The notes beneath the pieces were generated by a model. That model was not told the origin of the DNA. It saw nothing but the letters and a program-made list of their open reading frames with translations, and searched no databases. From assembly GCF_001613505.1 (NCBI RefSeq), contig NZ_BDCM01000002.1, positions 62,001-126,000 on the forward strand: DNA of 64,000 nt, in the 5' to 3' direction. The stretch is from Nocardia mikamii NBRC 108933 (lineage in GTDB: Bacteria; Actinomycetota; Actinomycetes; Mycobacteriales; Mycobacteriaceae). The first letter of the stretch is position 1. Every line of letters begins with the position of its first letter. The position numbers and the translations under genes are program-made. Shown here piece after piece: positions 10,544 to 18,096 of this stretch.

Positions 10544-11065
10544 TCATCCCGCGCCGGCGAGGGTCAGCTCGACCGCGGACAACGACGGCGACGGGCGCTG
10601 CAGCACCACGCGGAAGACGGTTCCGCGGGTGGCCCAGGCGCTCGCGGCCGCCGTCATGGCCTCGTCGAACCATTCCAGATCTTCGCGCTGATCCGCGAGC
10701 AACTGGCCCGAATCCCGGATCACGATCACGTATCCCGATGCCTCGCCGACGAATTCGTCCAGATCGCGCAGACATTCGTCGAAGGCGTCGCGATTGTCGC
10801 CGAAGTAGTAGGGAAACTGCAGGGCTGCGGCGAATTCGTCGAAAACGCCCTCGGTGGTGCGCATCTTCGCGCCCCGGACCTCGCGGGCGATATACCCGTC
10901 CGGGACCTGGAATCGTACCCCGCTGAACGGTCCGGCGCCGACGTCGAGGGCGCCGAGGACCGGCCCCGTCGCCGCCCGGTGGGCGCGGCCGTTCTGCCGC
11001 GCCGCGGCCGCATCGGAGCCGGCATTCGGGGCCAGGAACCGCGACAACGACATGGTTTCGGCCAT
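10544..11065 (-). CDS. Barstar-family RNase inhibitor
   Basis: 173 residues from ATG 11065, which overlaps the stop of the upstream RNase gene by one base (TGATG). The barstar core is recognisable: a first strand ending GYIAREVRGAKMRTTEGVFDEFAAALQFPYYFGDNRDAFDECLRDLDEF, the helix/loop that binds the RNase active site, followed by YVIVIRDSGQLL and an acidic helix EDLEWFDEAMTAAASAW. It should neutralise RNase trapped in the cytoplasm. The first ~45 residues (Ala/Arg-rich) are an extension absent from Bacillus barstar. Frames reaching further upstream overlap the RNase gene and are not favoured. Confidence 0.85.
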   Translation of the reverse strand: MAETMSLSRFLAPNAGSDAAAARQNGRAHRAATGPVLGALDVGAGPFSGVRFQVPDGYIAREVRGAKMRTTEGVFDEFAAALQFPYYFGDNRDAFDECLRDLDEFVGEASGYVIVIRDSGQLLADQREDLEWFDEAMTAAASAWATRGTVFRVVLQRPSPSLSAVELTLAGAG

Positions 11066-11577
11066 CAGCGCATCCTCGTGAAGGTCTGGTAGTGGTCGCC
11101 GGTGTAATAGGCCGATCCGTCGCTGCCGGTCACGATGCGTTCGGCGTCGCGGGTCTGGCCGCGTTGCTTCGGGTTGACGTCCCATTCCTGATAGGTGATC
11201 GCCTTACCGCTCGAGTCGGTCTTCGGCAGGGTTCCGGCGCGGTTCATCCACTGATCGCCGCCCTTGGTGCCCGGCGCGTTCGCCGAATCGGGCCAGCGTC
11301 CGGCGTCGATTTCGACGAGGGTGGCGTAGGCGCGGTCGGGCACGCCCGGCGCCCGGGTCGCCGACGCGGCGGGTGTGGCGCCGTTGCCGGGCGCGGGCTT
11401 GGCGGATGCGGTGGTGGACTGCGCGGCCTTGGTGGAGTGCACGGTCGCCGCCGCCGAACTCGCGGTGTCGTGCGTGGTGGAACCACCGCGCAGGCCCAGG
11501 ACCCCGGCCACGATCGCCGCGATCACCAGCCCACCCAGAACCATCAGGATGCGAATTCTCTTGTCGGACATGTTCAT
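11065..11577 (-). CDS. Membrane-anchored or secreted guanyl-specific ribonuclease (RNase Sa/barnase family)
   Basis: 170 residues. An N-terminal hydrophobic segment (~residues 8-28, RIRILMVLGGLVIAAIVAGVLGL) is followed by an Ala/Thr/Ser-rich linker (~30-72) and an RNase domain from ~75. Catalytic residues line up with RNase Sa: E131 (TYQEWDV), R147 (ERIVTG) and H162 (GDHYQTF); their spacing of 16 and 31 matches the 15 and 31 in RNase Sa. It should cut RNA 3' of guanosine outside the membrane. The immediately downstream barstar gene is the expected immunity partner. The hydrophobic segment has no obvious signal-peptidase site, so it may stay anchored. Confidence 0.86.
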   Translation of the reverse strand: MNMSDKRIRILMVLGGLVIAAIVAGVLGLRGGSTTHDTASSAAATVHSTKAAQSTTASAKPAPGNGATPAASATRAPGVPDRAYATLVEIDAGRWPDSANAPGTKGGDQWMNRAGTLPKTDSSGKAITYQEWDVNPKQRGQTRDAERIVTGSDGSAYYTGDHYQTFTRMR

Positions 11578-11598
11578 CGGTGCCTGTTCATCGGTGCT
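11571..11598. repeat. Tandem 14-bp duplication at the RNase gene start
   Basis: TGTTCATCGGTGCC and TGTTCATCGGTGCT are adjacent (11571-11584, 11585-11598). On the minus strand each copy carries an ATGAACA start-like sequence. The copy nearer the upstream gene overlaps that gene's stop codon; the other is the RNase start used here. Confidence 0.5.
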
Positions 11599-12184
11599 GC
11601 CGGACGTGCGGAGGTCCCGTCCACGCTGACGGGGAGAACGACGAGTCGACTCGCCGCCCCGTCGGCCGGATGGTAGCGCGGCCCTCGTTCACGCGAGACA
11701 AACCTACGGGACCACCTGGTGTCGTGTCCGGAAAGGTTGATGTGGCATCGCGGGGACGAGTTGTCATCGCCGCAGCTAGCGGCAGTGGATACCCCGGAAT
11801 AGTGAGGTGTCCCAGCGGGTCCCACCACCCCGCACACAGCTGGGTACCGTCCAGGAACCCACCCGTCGGGCCGTAGGAATCTCGGGCTACACCCGGTCGC
11901 AACGGACCCTCGAACACATGCTCGCTGTACTTCTTCTCGGCCTTCGCAGCGTTGCCACCCGGAGGCACGATCAAGTAGTACGCCTGAAGGTTCCCGCTGT
12001 GGCCTTGCGCCACGGCCAGCGTCGTAACCACTTTGTAGACAGTCAGCCCTTCCCCCGACACGTACAGCGTCACCGGGCCGTCCTGCCGTTCAGCGTCGGC
12101 ATGAGCGGGGCCGGCGCCGACCGTGAGCGCCGGAATTATGCCGATGAGCGCCGCAACGAGAGCGAGACTCCATCGCGTATTCAT
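11588..12184 (-). CDS. Small secreted protein of unknown function
   Basis: 198 residues. Residues 1-30 are a clear signal peptide (positive N-terminus, hydrophobic core, cleavage expected after a motif like AHA). The first ~130 residues read as a plausible mature domain (GPVTLYVSGEGLTVYKVVTTLAVAQGHS...FLDGTQLCAGWWDPLG). The last ~60 residues are Arg/Pro/Thr-rich and look like translated non-coding sequence, so the true gene may end earlier through a frameshift, or the tail may be disordered. It lies just upstream of the RNase/barstar pair on the same strand. No family was recognised. Confidence 0.5.
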   Translation of the reverse strand: MNTRWSLALVAALIGIIPALTVGAGPAHADAERQDGPVTLYVSGEGLTVYKVVTTLAVAQGHSGNLQAYYLIVPPGGNAAKAEKKYSEHVFEGPLRPGVARDSYGPTGGFLDGTQLCAGWWDPLGHLTIPGYPLPLAAAMTTRPRDATSTFPDTTPGGPVGLSRVNEGRATIRPTGRRVDSSFSPSAWTGPPHVRQHR

Positions 12185-12233
12185 CTATCCATGTAGGTTC
12201 CCGGCTCGCTCCGTTGGCCGAGCATTTCTGCCC

Positions 12234-12308
12234 TCACTGCTTTCGGGGCCAGAAGAGCACGGCCAAGAACGCCACCAACGGCACCGCGAACGCTACGAAC
12301 AGCCCCAT
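12234..12308 (-). CDS. 24-residue putative membrane peptide
   Basis: A very short reading frame starts with an ATG that overlaps the stop of the upstream small gene (TGATG) and encodes MGLFVAFAVPLVAFLAVLFW followed by PRKQ. That is one hydrophobic helix followed by two positively charged residues, as expected for a single-pass membrane peptide. The coupling and the clean hydrophobic/basic organisation argue for a real gene, but it is too short for statistical support and no homologue is known to me. Confidence 0.4.
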   Translation of the reverse strand: MGLFVAFAVPLVAFLAVLFWPRKQ

Positions 12309-12514
12309 CAGGCGCCCTCCGCATCGATGTCCGCCGAACCGAGCCGTTCGGCCTCGCCTGGACCGAACGCCCGAGCGCTGTTGCACGACTGCCGGTACTC
12401 CAGATACACGCCGACACCCGGTTGGTCTCCGGGGTACGCCTGCACCTCCAACACTCCACCCGGAAAGGTGTAAAGCCTTGTGCGCCGGGCTGGTCGGTCT
12501 CCGTGTCCACTCAT
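12308..12514 (-). CDS. Small hypothetical protein, divergent from the XRE/DUF6879 operon
   Basis: 68 residues from ATG 12514 with AGGGG about 7 bases upstream. The product (MSGHGDRPARRTRLYTFPGG, then VLEVQAYPGD...GVGVYLEYRQSCNSARAFGPGEAERLGSADIDAEGA) has the look of a small folded beta-rich domain and codes with normal GC-rich third positions. It overlaps the start of the 24-residue membrane peptide gene. No family was recognised. Its divergent position next to the XRE operon suggests joint regulation. Confidence 0.5.
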   Translation of the reverse strand: MSGHGDRPARRTRLYTFPGGVLEVQAYPGDQPGVGVYLEYRQSCNSARAFGPGEAERLGSADIDAEGA

Positions 12515-12651
12515 CTCGGCCCCTATATGCGGTGGTGTCTCCAGGGCGGACCGTTCGTCCGCTTGGTCAAGCACCCAGCACCGGAGAAGTCGGTTTCGAT
12601 CCGGTGCCGGGGCTCGGTCGGAACGGTACGAACGCACTGTCAGGCGGGTCC

Positions 12652-12675
12652 ATGAGTTTGATAAAACTTGCTCAT
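12652..12675. promoter_or_regulatory. Inverted repeat in the A/T-rich intergenic region before the XRE operon
   Basis: ATGAG-N14-CTCAT, with an inner AGTTT-GATA-AAACT, in an unusually A/T-rich stretch (12650-12700) between the divergent small gene and the three-gene XRE operon. It could be an operator for the XRE protein encoded downstream. The only support is position and symmetry. Confidence 0.35.
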
Positions 12676-12768
12676 ATTTAGCGACCAGCTATCTAGCCGA
12701 GACGACTTGAGGGATCATGGAAATTGGTACGGAAAGTCCGTGCATACGAGCAGATACGGAGCTGGACT

Positions 12769-13110
12769 ATGCTCTTGCGTTTCCTTGGTAAGGGTGGTTC
12801 GGGAACCAACGATTGCCCGACCCTCTATGCCACTGACCAGGCCAGTTACGCGATTGTCGGTTGGGTTACCGACCGGCCGGAGACGGTGGAGATTCCTCAC
12901 CTGCTGCTCGGCTTTCTGGAACCCGACACCTTCGTCGGTACTTCCTTGACCGACACCGGCCGAGGCACGTTCCTCGTGTCGGGTCACCCGATCACCGACC
13001 GTGAGACGCTGGACCAGATGATGATCGAGACCGACGAGACGGCTATCGAAGTCCCGAAGGCAGAAAGGACGTTCTACGGTGCAACTGCTTCACGGCGATC
13101 CGTGGCCTGA
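12769..13110 (+). CDS. Hypothetical protein, first gene of the DUF6879/XRE operon
   Basis: 113 residues from ATG 12769 (CGGAG about 8 bases upstream). The sequence starts LLRFLGKGGSGTNDCPTLYATDQASYAIVGWVTDR and contains a compact beta-rich region with acidic C-terminal half (DQMMIETDETAIEVPKAERTFYG). It overlaps the next gene by 32 bases. Similar short proteins accompany DUF6879 and XRE/DUF5753 genes in Streptomyces and Nocardia, but no function is known. Confidence 0.7.
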   Translation: MLLRFLGKGGSGTNDCPTLYATDQASYAIVGWVTDRPETVEIPHLLLGFLEPDTFVGTSLTDTGRGTFLVSGHPITDRETLDQMMIETDETAIEVPKAERTFYGATASRRSVA

Positions 13111-13603
13111 TCTGTTCGGGCAGTGCCAGCGAGAAGCGTTTCACCTCGAGGTCAGGGACACCTATGCGGTACCCAACGAATCGGAACCGCTGCGGCGGTT
13201 CCTGAACGGTGAGCCGGACGACAACGCCTGGTTCGAATCGTGGGGGCAGCTCGTCCGTGAGACGACCGGCAGGGGTGTGCGCGTGACCCGCGTCCGCGTC
13301 GTCACCGTTCCGCACGTAGATTACCAACGGTGGTCGCTCACGTTTGCTGCGCTGAATACCGAAGCGGGTGAAGATATTCGGTACTTGCCCCGGCATCTCG
13401 CAGGAGCGGTGCCCGCAGATGACTTCTGGCTGCTGGATGACGAACGGGTGGTGTTCAACCTCGTCGACGAGAACGGCCGTGCGGCCGGGGCTTCGGCTCT
13501 AACCACCGACCCGTGGATTGTCGACCGATGCCGACAGGTGAAAACGCGCCTGTGGCAGCTCGCTACGCCGTACACCGAGTATGCGGTAGACCTTCGAAGG
13601 TGA
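13079..13603 (+). CDS. DUF6879 family protein
   Basis: 174 residues from GTG 13079, which starts inside the previous gene. The pattern DLFGQCQREAFHLEVRDTYAVPNESEPLRRFLNGEPDD..WFESWGQLVRE, then RVRVVTVPHVDYQRWSLTFA and a final FWLLDDERVVFNLVD...RLWQLATPYTEY, is typical of DUF6879. These proteins are almost always coded next to an XRE/DUF5753 regulator and are thought to be part of whiJ-like regulatory modules; their biochemical role is unknown. The stop overlaps the XRE start (GTGA). Confidence 0.86.
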   Translation: MQLLHGDPWPDLFGQCQREAFHLEVRDTYAVPNESEPLRRFLNGEPDDNAWFESWGQLVRETTGRGVRVTRVRVVTVPHVDYQRWSLTFAALNTEAGEDIRYLPRHLAGAVPADDFWLLDDERVVFNLVDENGRAAGASALTTDPWIVDRCRQVKTRLWQLATPYTEYAVDLRR

Positions 13604-14436
13604 GCAACGGCGTGCATGAGGCCCGGCAGGCGCTCGGGCAGCGGCTTCGTGAGATTCGGCGCAGATCGGGAATCTCGGGCCGTGAGCTTGCGCGCCTGTC
13701 CGGCTGGCACGAAACGAAGGTCTCCAAGCTCGAGTACGGCAGAGTCACGCCGTCCGACGCCGACATTCGCGCCTACTGCGCTCACACGGGCGCAGGTGAT
13801 CAACTCGAAGACCTGCTGGCGACGGTCCACAACCTAGATGCCGCGTATATGGAGTACCGGCGTCAGCACGCGGCGGGGCTAAAGCGGGGACAGCAGAAGT
13901 CGGCCAGGCTCGCTGAGCGCTCGAAGCTGATGAGGATCTATCAGCCGGTCGTTGTTCCCGGCATTCTTCAGACTGCCGAGTACGCCGAAGCCATCCTGAG
14001 GCATTCAGTCGCTTTCTATCGCCTTCCTGACGACGTGGACGAGGCGGTCTCCACGCGGCTGGAACGTCAGCAGTACCTGTACAGAGGTGAACGGCGCTTT
14101 CACATCCTCATCGCTGAGCAAACTTTATATACCTCGGTTGGCACCGACGCCGTAATGGTTGGGCAGCTGGACAGGCTGATGGCGGTGATCGGCCTCTCCC
14201 GGGTTCGGCTCGGAATCGTTCCGGCGCAAGCAGGCCCGCCGATGCAGACAACGAACTTCGTCATGTTCGACTCACATATGGTCACGGTAGAAGGCATCAC
14301 GGCGGAGCTGACGATTACGCAACCGCGAGAAATCGCGATCTACGCCCGCGCGTTCGATGTGCTGGCCGCTCAGTCCGCAACCGGTGAAGCCGCACGAGAT
14401 TTAATCCGCAAGGCGCTCGACGCCCGTACGCCTTAA
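13600..14436 (+). CDS. XRE-family regulator with C-terminal DUF5753 domain
   Basis: 278 residues from GTG 13600, overlapping the DUF6879 stop by four bases. An N-terminal HTH (~residues 10-66: LGQRLREIRRRSGISGRELARLSGWHETKVSKLEYGRVTPSDADI) is followed by DUF5753 (~105-270; IYQPVVVPGILQTAEYAEAIL, HILIAEQTLY, RLGIVPAQAG). This is the WhiJ/AbaA-like architecture of streptomycetes, usually with a DUF397 partner. No DUF397 gene is present here; DUF6879 takes that place. It is the last gene of the operon and converges on xth. Confidence 0.92.
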   Translation: MSNGVHEARQALGQRLREIRRRSGISGRELARLSGWHETKVSKLEYGRVTPSDADIRAYCAHTGAGDQLEDLLATVHNLDAAYMEYRRQHAAGLKRGQQKSARLAERSKLMRIYQPVVVPGILQTAEYAEAILRHSVAFYRLPDDVDEAVSTRLERQQYLYRGERRFHILIAEQTLYTSVGTDAVMVGQLDRLMAVIGLSRVRLGIVPAQAGPPMQTTNFVMFDSHMVTVEGITAELTITQPREIAIYARAFDVLAAQSATGEAARDLIRKALDARTP

Positions 14437-14544
14437 TCGTGCCCTGAGCCGCGGAGTCGTTCGCTGTACAGACGATCCCCCAGGCCGAATCGGGACGAAC
14501 TCCCTCCGATGCGGACACGACATCAGCACCGCAGTTGATCAGGT

Positions 14545-15333
14545 TCAGCGATACTGCACGGTGACCGGAGCGTGGTCAGACCAGCGCAGCGCGTATTCCG
14601 GGGCGCGTTCCACCACGGCCTGCTTCGCGCGGCCGGCGATCGCACCGCGCGCGAGGTGGTAGTCGATCCTCCACCCGGCATCATTGTCGTAGGCGCGCCC
14701 GCGATAGGACCACCAGCTGTAGGGGCCGGGCACGCCCGGGTGGAGTTGGCGGACCACGTCGACATAGCCGGCGGCCAGCATCTCGTCGATCCAGGCCCGC
14801 TCGCCGGGCAGGAAGCCGGAGTTCTTGACGTTGCCCTTCCAGTTCTTGATGTCGAGTTCGGTGTGCGCGACGTTCCAGTCGCCGCAGATCACGAAGTCGC
14901 GGGTCTGCGCCTTCATATGCGCGCCCAGTTCGCCGAGGAAACGATATTTCTCGTCCTGCATGGGAGTGTCGGCCTCGCCGGTGTGCACATACACGCTCGC
15001 GACGGTGACGTCGTCGAAATCGGCTTCCACGTAGCGGCCGACGCCGTCGAATTCGGTGCTGCCGAAGCCGATTCGCACGCGTGTGGGCTCGCGGCGCGAC
15101 AGAATCCCCACCCCGGCGCGGCCCTTGGCGCCCGGCTCGGCGTGGGCGAGGAACCACCCGGCGTCGAGGACCGAGGCCAGCGCCCTGCGGGTCTGCTCAT
15201 CGGTTGCCCGGGTCTCCTGCAGGCAAATGATGTCGGCCTCGGTCACTGCGAGCCATTCGAGCATCCCCTTCCCGGTCTTGCCGGTAGCTGCGCGTATGCC
15301 ATTGACGTTGACGGAACTGATGATGCTGGCCAC
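14545..15333 (-). CDS. xth: Exodeoxyribonuclease III / AP endonuclease
   Basis: 262 residues using GTG 15333. That start is favoured because TACGGT lies six bases before it, allowing a leaderless transcript, and the protein then begins with the expected first strand (IISSVNVNGIRAA). It belongs to the EEP nuclease fold family that incises abasic sites and removes 3' blocks in base-excision repair. Metal and catalytic motifs are visible: ICLQETRA, VGILSR, ICGDWNVAHTELDIKN, SWWSYRGRAYDNDAGWRIDY and the final WSDHAPV. It is divergent from a hydrolase gene. Confidence 0.93.
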   Translation of the reverse strand: MASIISSVNVNGIRAATGKTGKGMLEWLAVTEADIICLQETRATDEQTRRALASVLDAGWFLAHAEPGAKGRAGVGILSRREPTRVRIGFGSTEFDGVGRYVEADFDDVTVASVYVHTGEADTPMQDEKYRFLGELGAHMKAQTRDFVICGDWNVAHTELDIKNWKGNVKNSGFLPGERAWIDEMLAAGYVDVVRQLHPGVPGPYSWWSYRGRAYDNDAGWRIDYHLARGAIAGRAKQAVVERAPEYALRWSDHAPVTVQYR

Positions 15334-15339
15334 GTATCG

Positions 15340-15345
15340 ACCGTA
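15340..15345 (-). promoter_or_regulatory. -10 element for leaderless xth
   Basis: On the minus strand TACGGT is followed by six bases and then the GTG start. This matches the TANNNT-N6/7-GTG pattern seen at trmL, guaA, the Ser/Thr kinase and two other genes in the window. Confidence 0.45.
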
Positions 15346-15425
15346 CAATGCGGGAATCAACCCGTCCTCGCGGACATCGCGGCCACGCCGAACAGGCCGC
15401 CGCCGATCCGGAAGGGGTGACGACG

Positions 15426-16280
15426 ATGACGTCCGGCACCACCCAACCCGCCACCTCCCTCGCGCCGATGACAGCCCTGCACACCGGATCGGGTGATCCC
15501 CTGCTGCTGTTGCACGGTTTTCTGATGTCGCCGCACTGCTGGGAGGACGTCGCGTCCCGATTGTCCGCTACTTGCGAGGTGTTCGCTCCGGCCTTCGCCG
15601 GGCATTGGGGCGGCCCCGACCTCAGCGGCTGGTACATCGACGTGAATCTGCTCGCCGACCAGGTCGAGGAACAGCTCGACGAATTGGGCTGGCGCACCTG
15701 CCATATCGCGGGCAACTCGCTCGGCGGCTGGGTCGGCTTCGAATTGGCCCGCCGCGGCCGCGCACGCACCCTCACCGCCATCGCCCCCGCAGGTGGATGG
15801 CACAATCCGTCACTGGCCCAGTTGCGCGTGGGGCTCGAGTTCCTGGCGCTGGTGCCGATCGTCGAAATCGGTAAGCGCCTGCCCGCCTCGATCCGGTTCA
15901 GCGGGCTGGTCCGGCGTGCCACCGCCATGCTGCTGAGCAAGAACGTCGCCGCGGCGCCCCGGCGCGGGGTGGAGGCGGCGATCATGTCGGCAACCCACTG
16001 CGCGGCCATGCTGCCATTGATCGCCAGTGGTTTGCGGATGGCCGTCCTCGACGATCTGTCCACAGTGCGGACGCCGGTGCGGCTGCTGATGTGCGAATAC
16101 GACCGAATCATCCCGAATCGCATGTACGCCAAGCGTTTTTTGCGGGAACTGCCCGAGACGGCGGACCGCATCCTGGTGCACGGGGTGGGGCACGTCCCGA
16201 TGCTGGAGGCTCCCGACCGCATCGCGACCCTCATCGCCGAGCACGTCTATGCCAGCCGCACGCGTCTGCGGGCGGTGTGA
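15426..16280 (+). CDS. Alpha/beta-hydrolase fold protein
   Basis: 284 residues from ATG 15426 (GGAAGGGG nine bases upstream). The alpha/beta-hydrolase core is clear: oxyanion region LLLLHGFLMSPHCWEDV, nucleophile elbow GNSLGGW, acid in MCEYDRIIP and His in HGVGHVPMLEAPDRIATLI. The chemistry (ester, amide, epoxide or C-C hydrolysis) cannot be told from sequence. It is divergent from xth and convergent with the acyl-CoA operon, separated by a 14-bp stem terminator. Confidence 0.88.
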   Translation: MTSGTTQPATSLAPMTALHTGSGDPLLLLHGFLMSPHCWEDVASRLSATCEVFAPAFAGHWGGPDLSGWYIDVNLLADQVEEQLDELGWRTCHIAGNSLGGWVGFELARRGRARTLTAIAPAGGWHNPSLAQLRVGLEFLALVPIVEIGKRLPASIRFSGLVRRATAMLLSKNVAAAPRRGVEAAIMSATHCAAMLPLIASGLRMAVLDDLSTVRTPVRLLMCEYDRIIPNRMYAKRFLRELPETADRILVHGVGHVPMLEAPDRIATLIAEHVYASRTRLRAV

Positions 16281-16284
16281 GAAA

Positions 16285-16328
16285 GGCCGGCGGATCGGTT
16301 CGAACCCCTCGGCGCCGATCCGCCGGCC
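16285..16328. terminator. Bidirectional terminator between hydrolase and acyl-CoA operon
   Basis: A perfect 14-bp stem (GGCCGGCGGATCGG / CCGATCCGCCGGCC) with a 16-base loop sits between two converging genes. It was considered and rejected as a tRNA arm because nothing else of a tRNA is present. Confidence 0.8.
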
Positions 16329-16332
16329 GCCA

Positions 16333-18096
16333 TCAGCTCGCGTACATGGCCTCGATTTCGGCGGCGTACTTCTCGCTGATCATCTTTCGCTTCAACGACA
16401 TCTTCGGGGTGAGTTCGTCACCGCCGGGTTCCCACACCGTGGGCAGGACCGTGAAGCGCTTGATCTGCTCGACCCGCGACAGTCGCTCGTTGGCGGCCGC
16501 GATCGCGGCCGCTACCGCGGCGCGCAGGTTCGGATCGGCCGCGAGTCGCGCCGGATCGGTCTCACCGCCGGGAACACGTGCGGCACAGACATCCGGATCG
16601 AGGGTGAGCAATGCGGTCACATACTTGCGGTGGTCGCCGATCGCGACGACCGAACCGACCAGTGGGCACGCGACTCGCACGGCGCCCTCGATATTCGATG
16701 GCGACATGTTCTTGCCACCCGCGTTGATGATCAGCTCCTTCTTCCGGTCGAGGATGCGCACGTAACCGTCGGCGTCGACAGTGCCGACGTCACCGGTGTG
16801 CAGCCAGCCGTCGGTATCGATCGCGGCCGCGTTCTGTTCGGGATCGTCGCGATACCCGCGCATCACCAAGGGGCCGCGCACCAGCAGCTCACCGTCGTCG
16901 GCCACGGTGACCTCGACGCCCGGTAGTGCCTTGCCGACGGTGCCGATGCGGATGGCCTCGGGTGGATTGGCCGTGGCGGCGGCCGAGGTCTCCGTCATCC
17001 CCCATGCTTCGCAGACCGTCAGGCCCAGCCCGAGGATGAACGTCATCGCATCCGGTGCGATGGGCGCGGCGCCGCTCAATGCGGCCCGCACCTCGTCCAA
17101 GCCCATCCGTGCCCGCAGCGCCCGCAGGACGGTCCGTTGCAGGAGCTCGTCACGCACCCGCAGCGATATCGGGATCGGCCGCCGGTCGCTGCGCCGCCGG
17201 GCCACCTCCGTGCCGACGCCGATGGCATGCGCGAGGATTCGGCGGGTGATCGGATCACGTTGTGCCACCACGGATTCGAGTCCTGCCTTGATCTTGTACC
17301 AGATGGCCGGAACCGCGAGGAACAACGTCGGCCGGACCTGCGGCAGGACGTCGATCAACTGTTTCGGATCCGCCACGGTGGTGATCTGCACGCCCTCGAC
17401 GATGCTGTTGTAGTGGCAGAACGCCCGATTGGCCAGATGAGCGTCGGGCAGATACGACACCACCCGATCGTCGGGCCCCACCCGCAGCATGGATTCCACC
17501 GCCGCGAATTCGGCCAGCAGATTCGCATGGGTCAGCTCGACCCCTTTGGGCGGGCCGGTGGTGCCCGAGGTGTAGACGATGGTCACGAGGTCCCCCGGCC
17601 CGACCGCCCGCCACGCCGCCTCGAAATCGAAGTCGGGGGCCGGGATGGCGGCCAGTTCCTCGAGCGACAGACAGCCCGCGACCGGACCGTCTACACAGAC
17701 GATGTGTTCGAGCCGTCCCTGCGGGTCCGCGGCCCGGATGACGTCCAGGAAGCGGGATTCGGTGATCACCACCCGATTGCCCGCGTTCCGGAACAGATGC
17801 GAAATCTGTTCCGGCGCAAATGTGTTGTAGATCGAGAACGGAATGGCTCCGACGTGCAGGACCGCGGTGTCGGCGAGGTGGAATTCCGGGATGTTGGTCA
17901 GCATCAGGGCGACCGTGTCGCCGGGGCCGACACCGATGCCCGACAGTCCGGTCGCGATCGCACGGACCCGTGCCGCGTACTCGAGCCAGGTGAAGCTCGG
18001 TGTGCCGGTCGGCCCGCGCAGCGCGACACGTTCCGGGTGGCGGGCGGCCGTTCGCTGGAATGCCGCGCACATGGTCGGCGCAAGGTGCTCGCTCAT
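16333..18096 (-). CDS. Long-chain-type acyl-CoA synthetase (AMP-forming)
   Basis: 587 residues from ATG 18096; the frame is open upstream, but this start overlaps the preceding hydrolase stop (ATGA). It should activate a carboxylic acid with ATP and CoA. Adenylate-forming motifs are IVYTSGTTGPPKGVELTHAN (P-loop), AWGMTETSAA, WLHTGDVGTVDADGYVRILDRKKELIINAGGKNMSPSNIE and the late lysine region LTPKMSLKRKMISEKY. The length and late motifs are those of FadD-type ligases. It is the last gene of the seven-gene degradation operon; substrate unknown, probably the operon's acid. Confidence 0.93.
   Translation of the reverse strand: MSEHLAPTMCAAFQRTAARHPERVALRGPTGTPSFTWLEYAARVRAIATGLSGIGVGPGDTVALMLTNIPEFHLADTAVLHVGAIPFSIYNTFAPEQISHLFRNAGNRVVITESRFLDVIRAADPQGRLEHIVCVDGPVAGCLSLEELAAIPAPDFDFEAAWRAVGPGDLVTIVYTSGTTGPPKGVELTHANLLAEFAAVESMLRVGPDDRVVSYLPDAHLANRAFCHYNSIVEGVQITTVADPKQLIDVLPQVRPTLFLAVPAIWYKIKAGLESVVAQRDPITRRILAHAIGVGTEVARRRSDRRPIPISLRVRDELLQRTVLRALRARMGLDEVRAALSGAAPIAPDAMTFILGLGLTVCEAWGMTETSAAATANPPEAIRIGTVGKALPGVEVTVADDGELLVRGPLVMRGYRDDPEQNAAAIDTDGWLHTGDVGTVDADGYVRILDRKKELIINAGGKNMSPSNIEGAVRVACPLVGSVVAIGDHRKYVTALLTLDPDVCAARVPGGETDPARLAADPNLRAAVAAAIAAANERLSRVEQIKRFTVLPTVWEPGGDELTPKMSLKRKMISEKYAAEIEAMYAS

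Noticed and set aside
16285..16328. GGTTCGAAC-like T-arm suggesting a tRNA
   Set aside because: The element is a simple 14-bp stem with a 16-base loop; no acceptor, D or anticodon arms are present.
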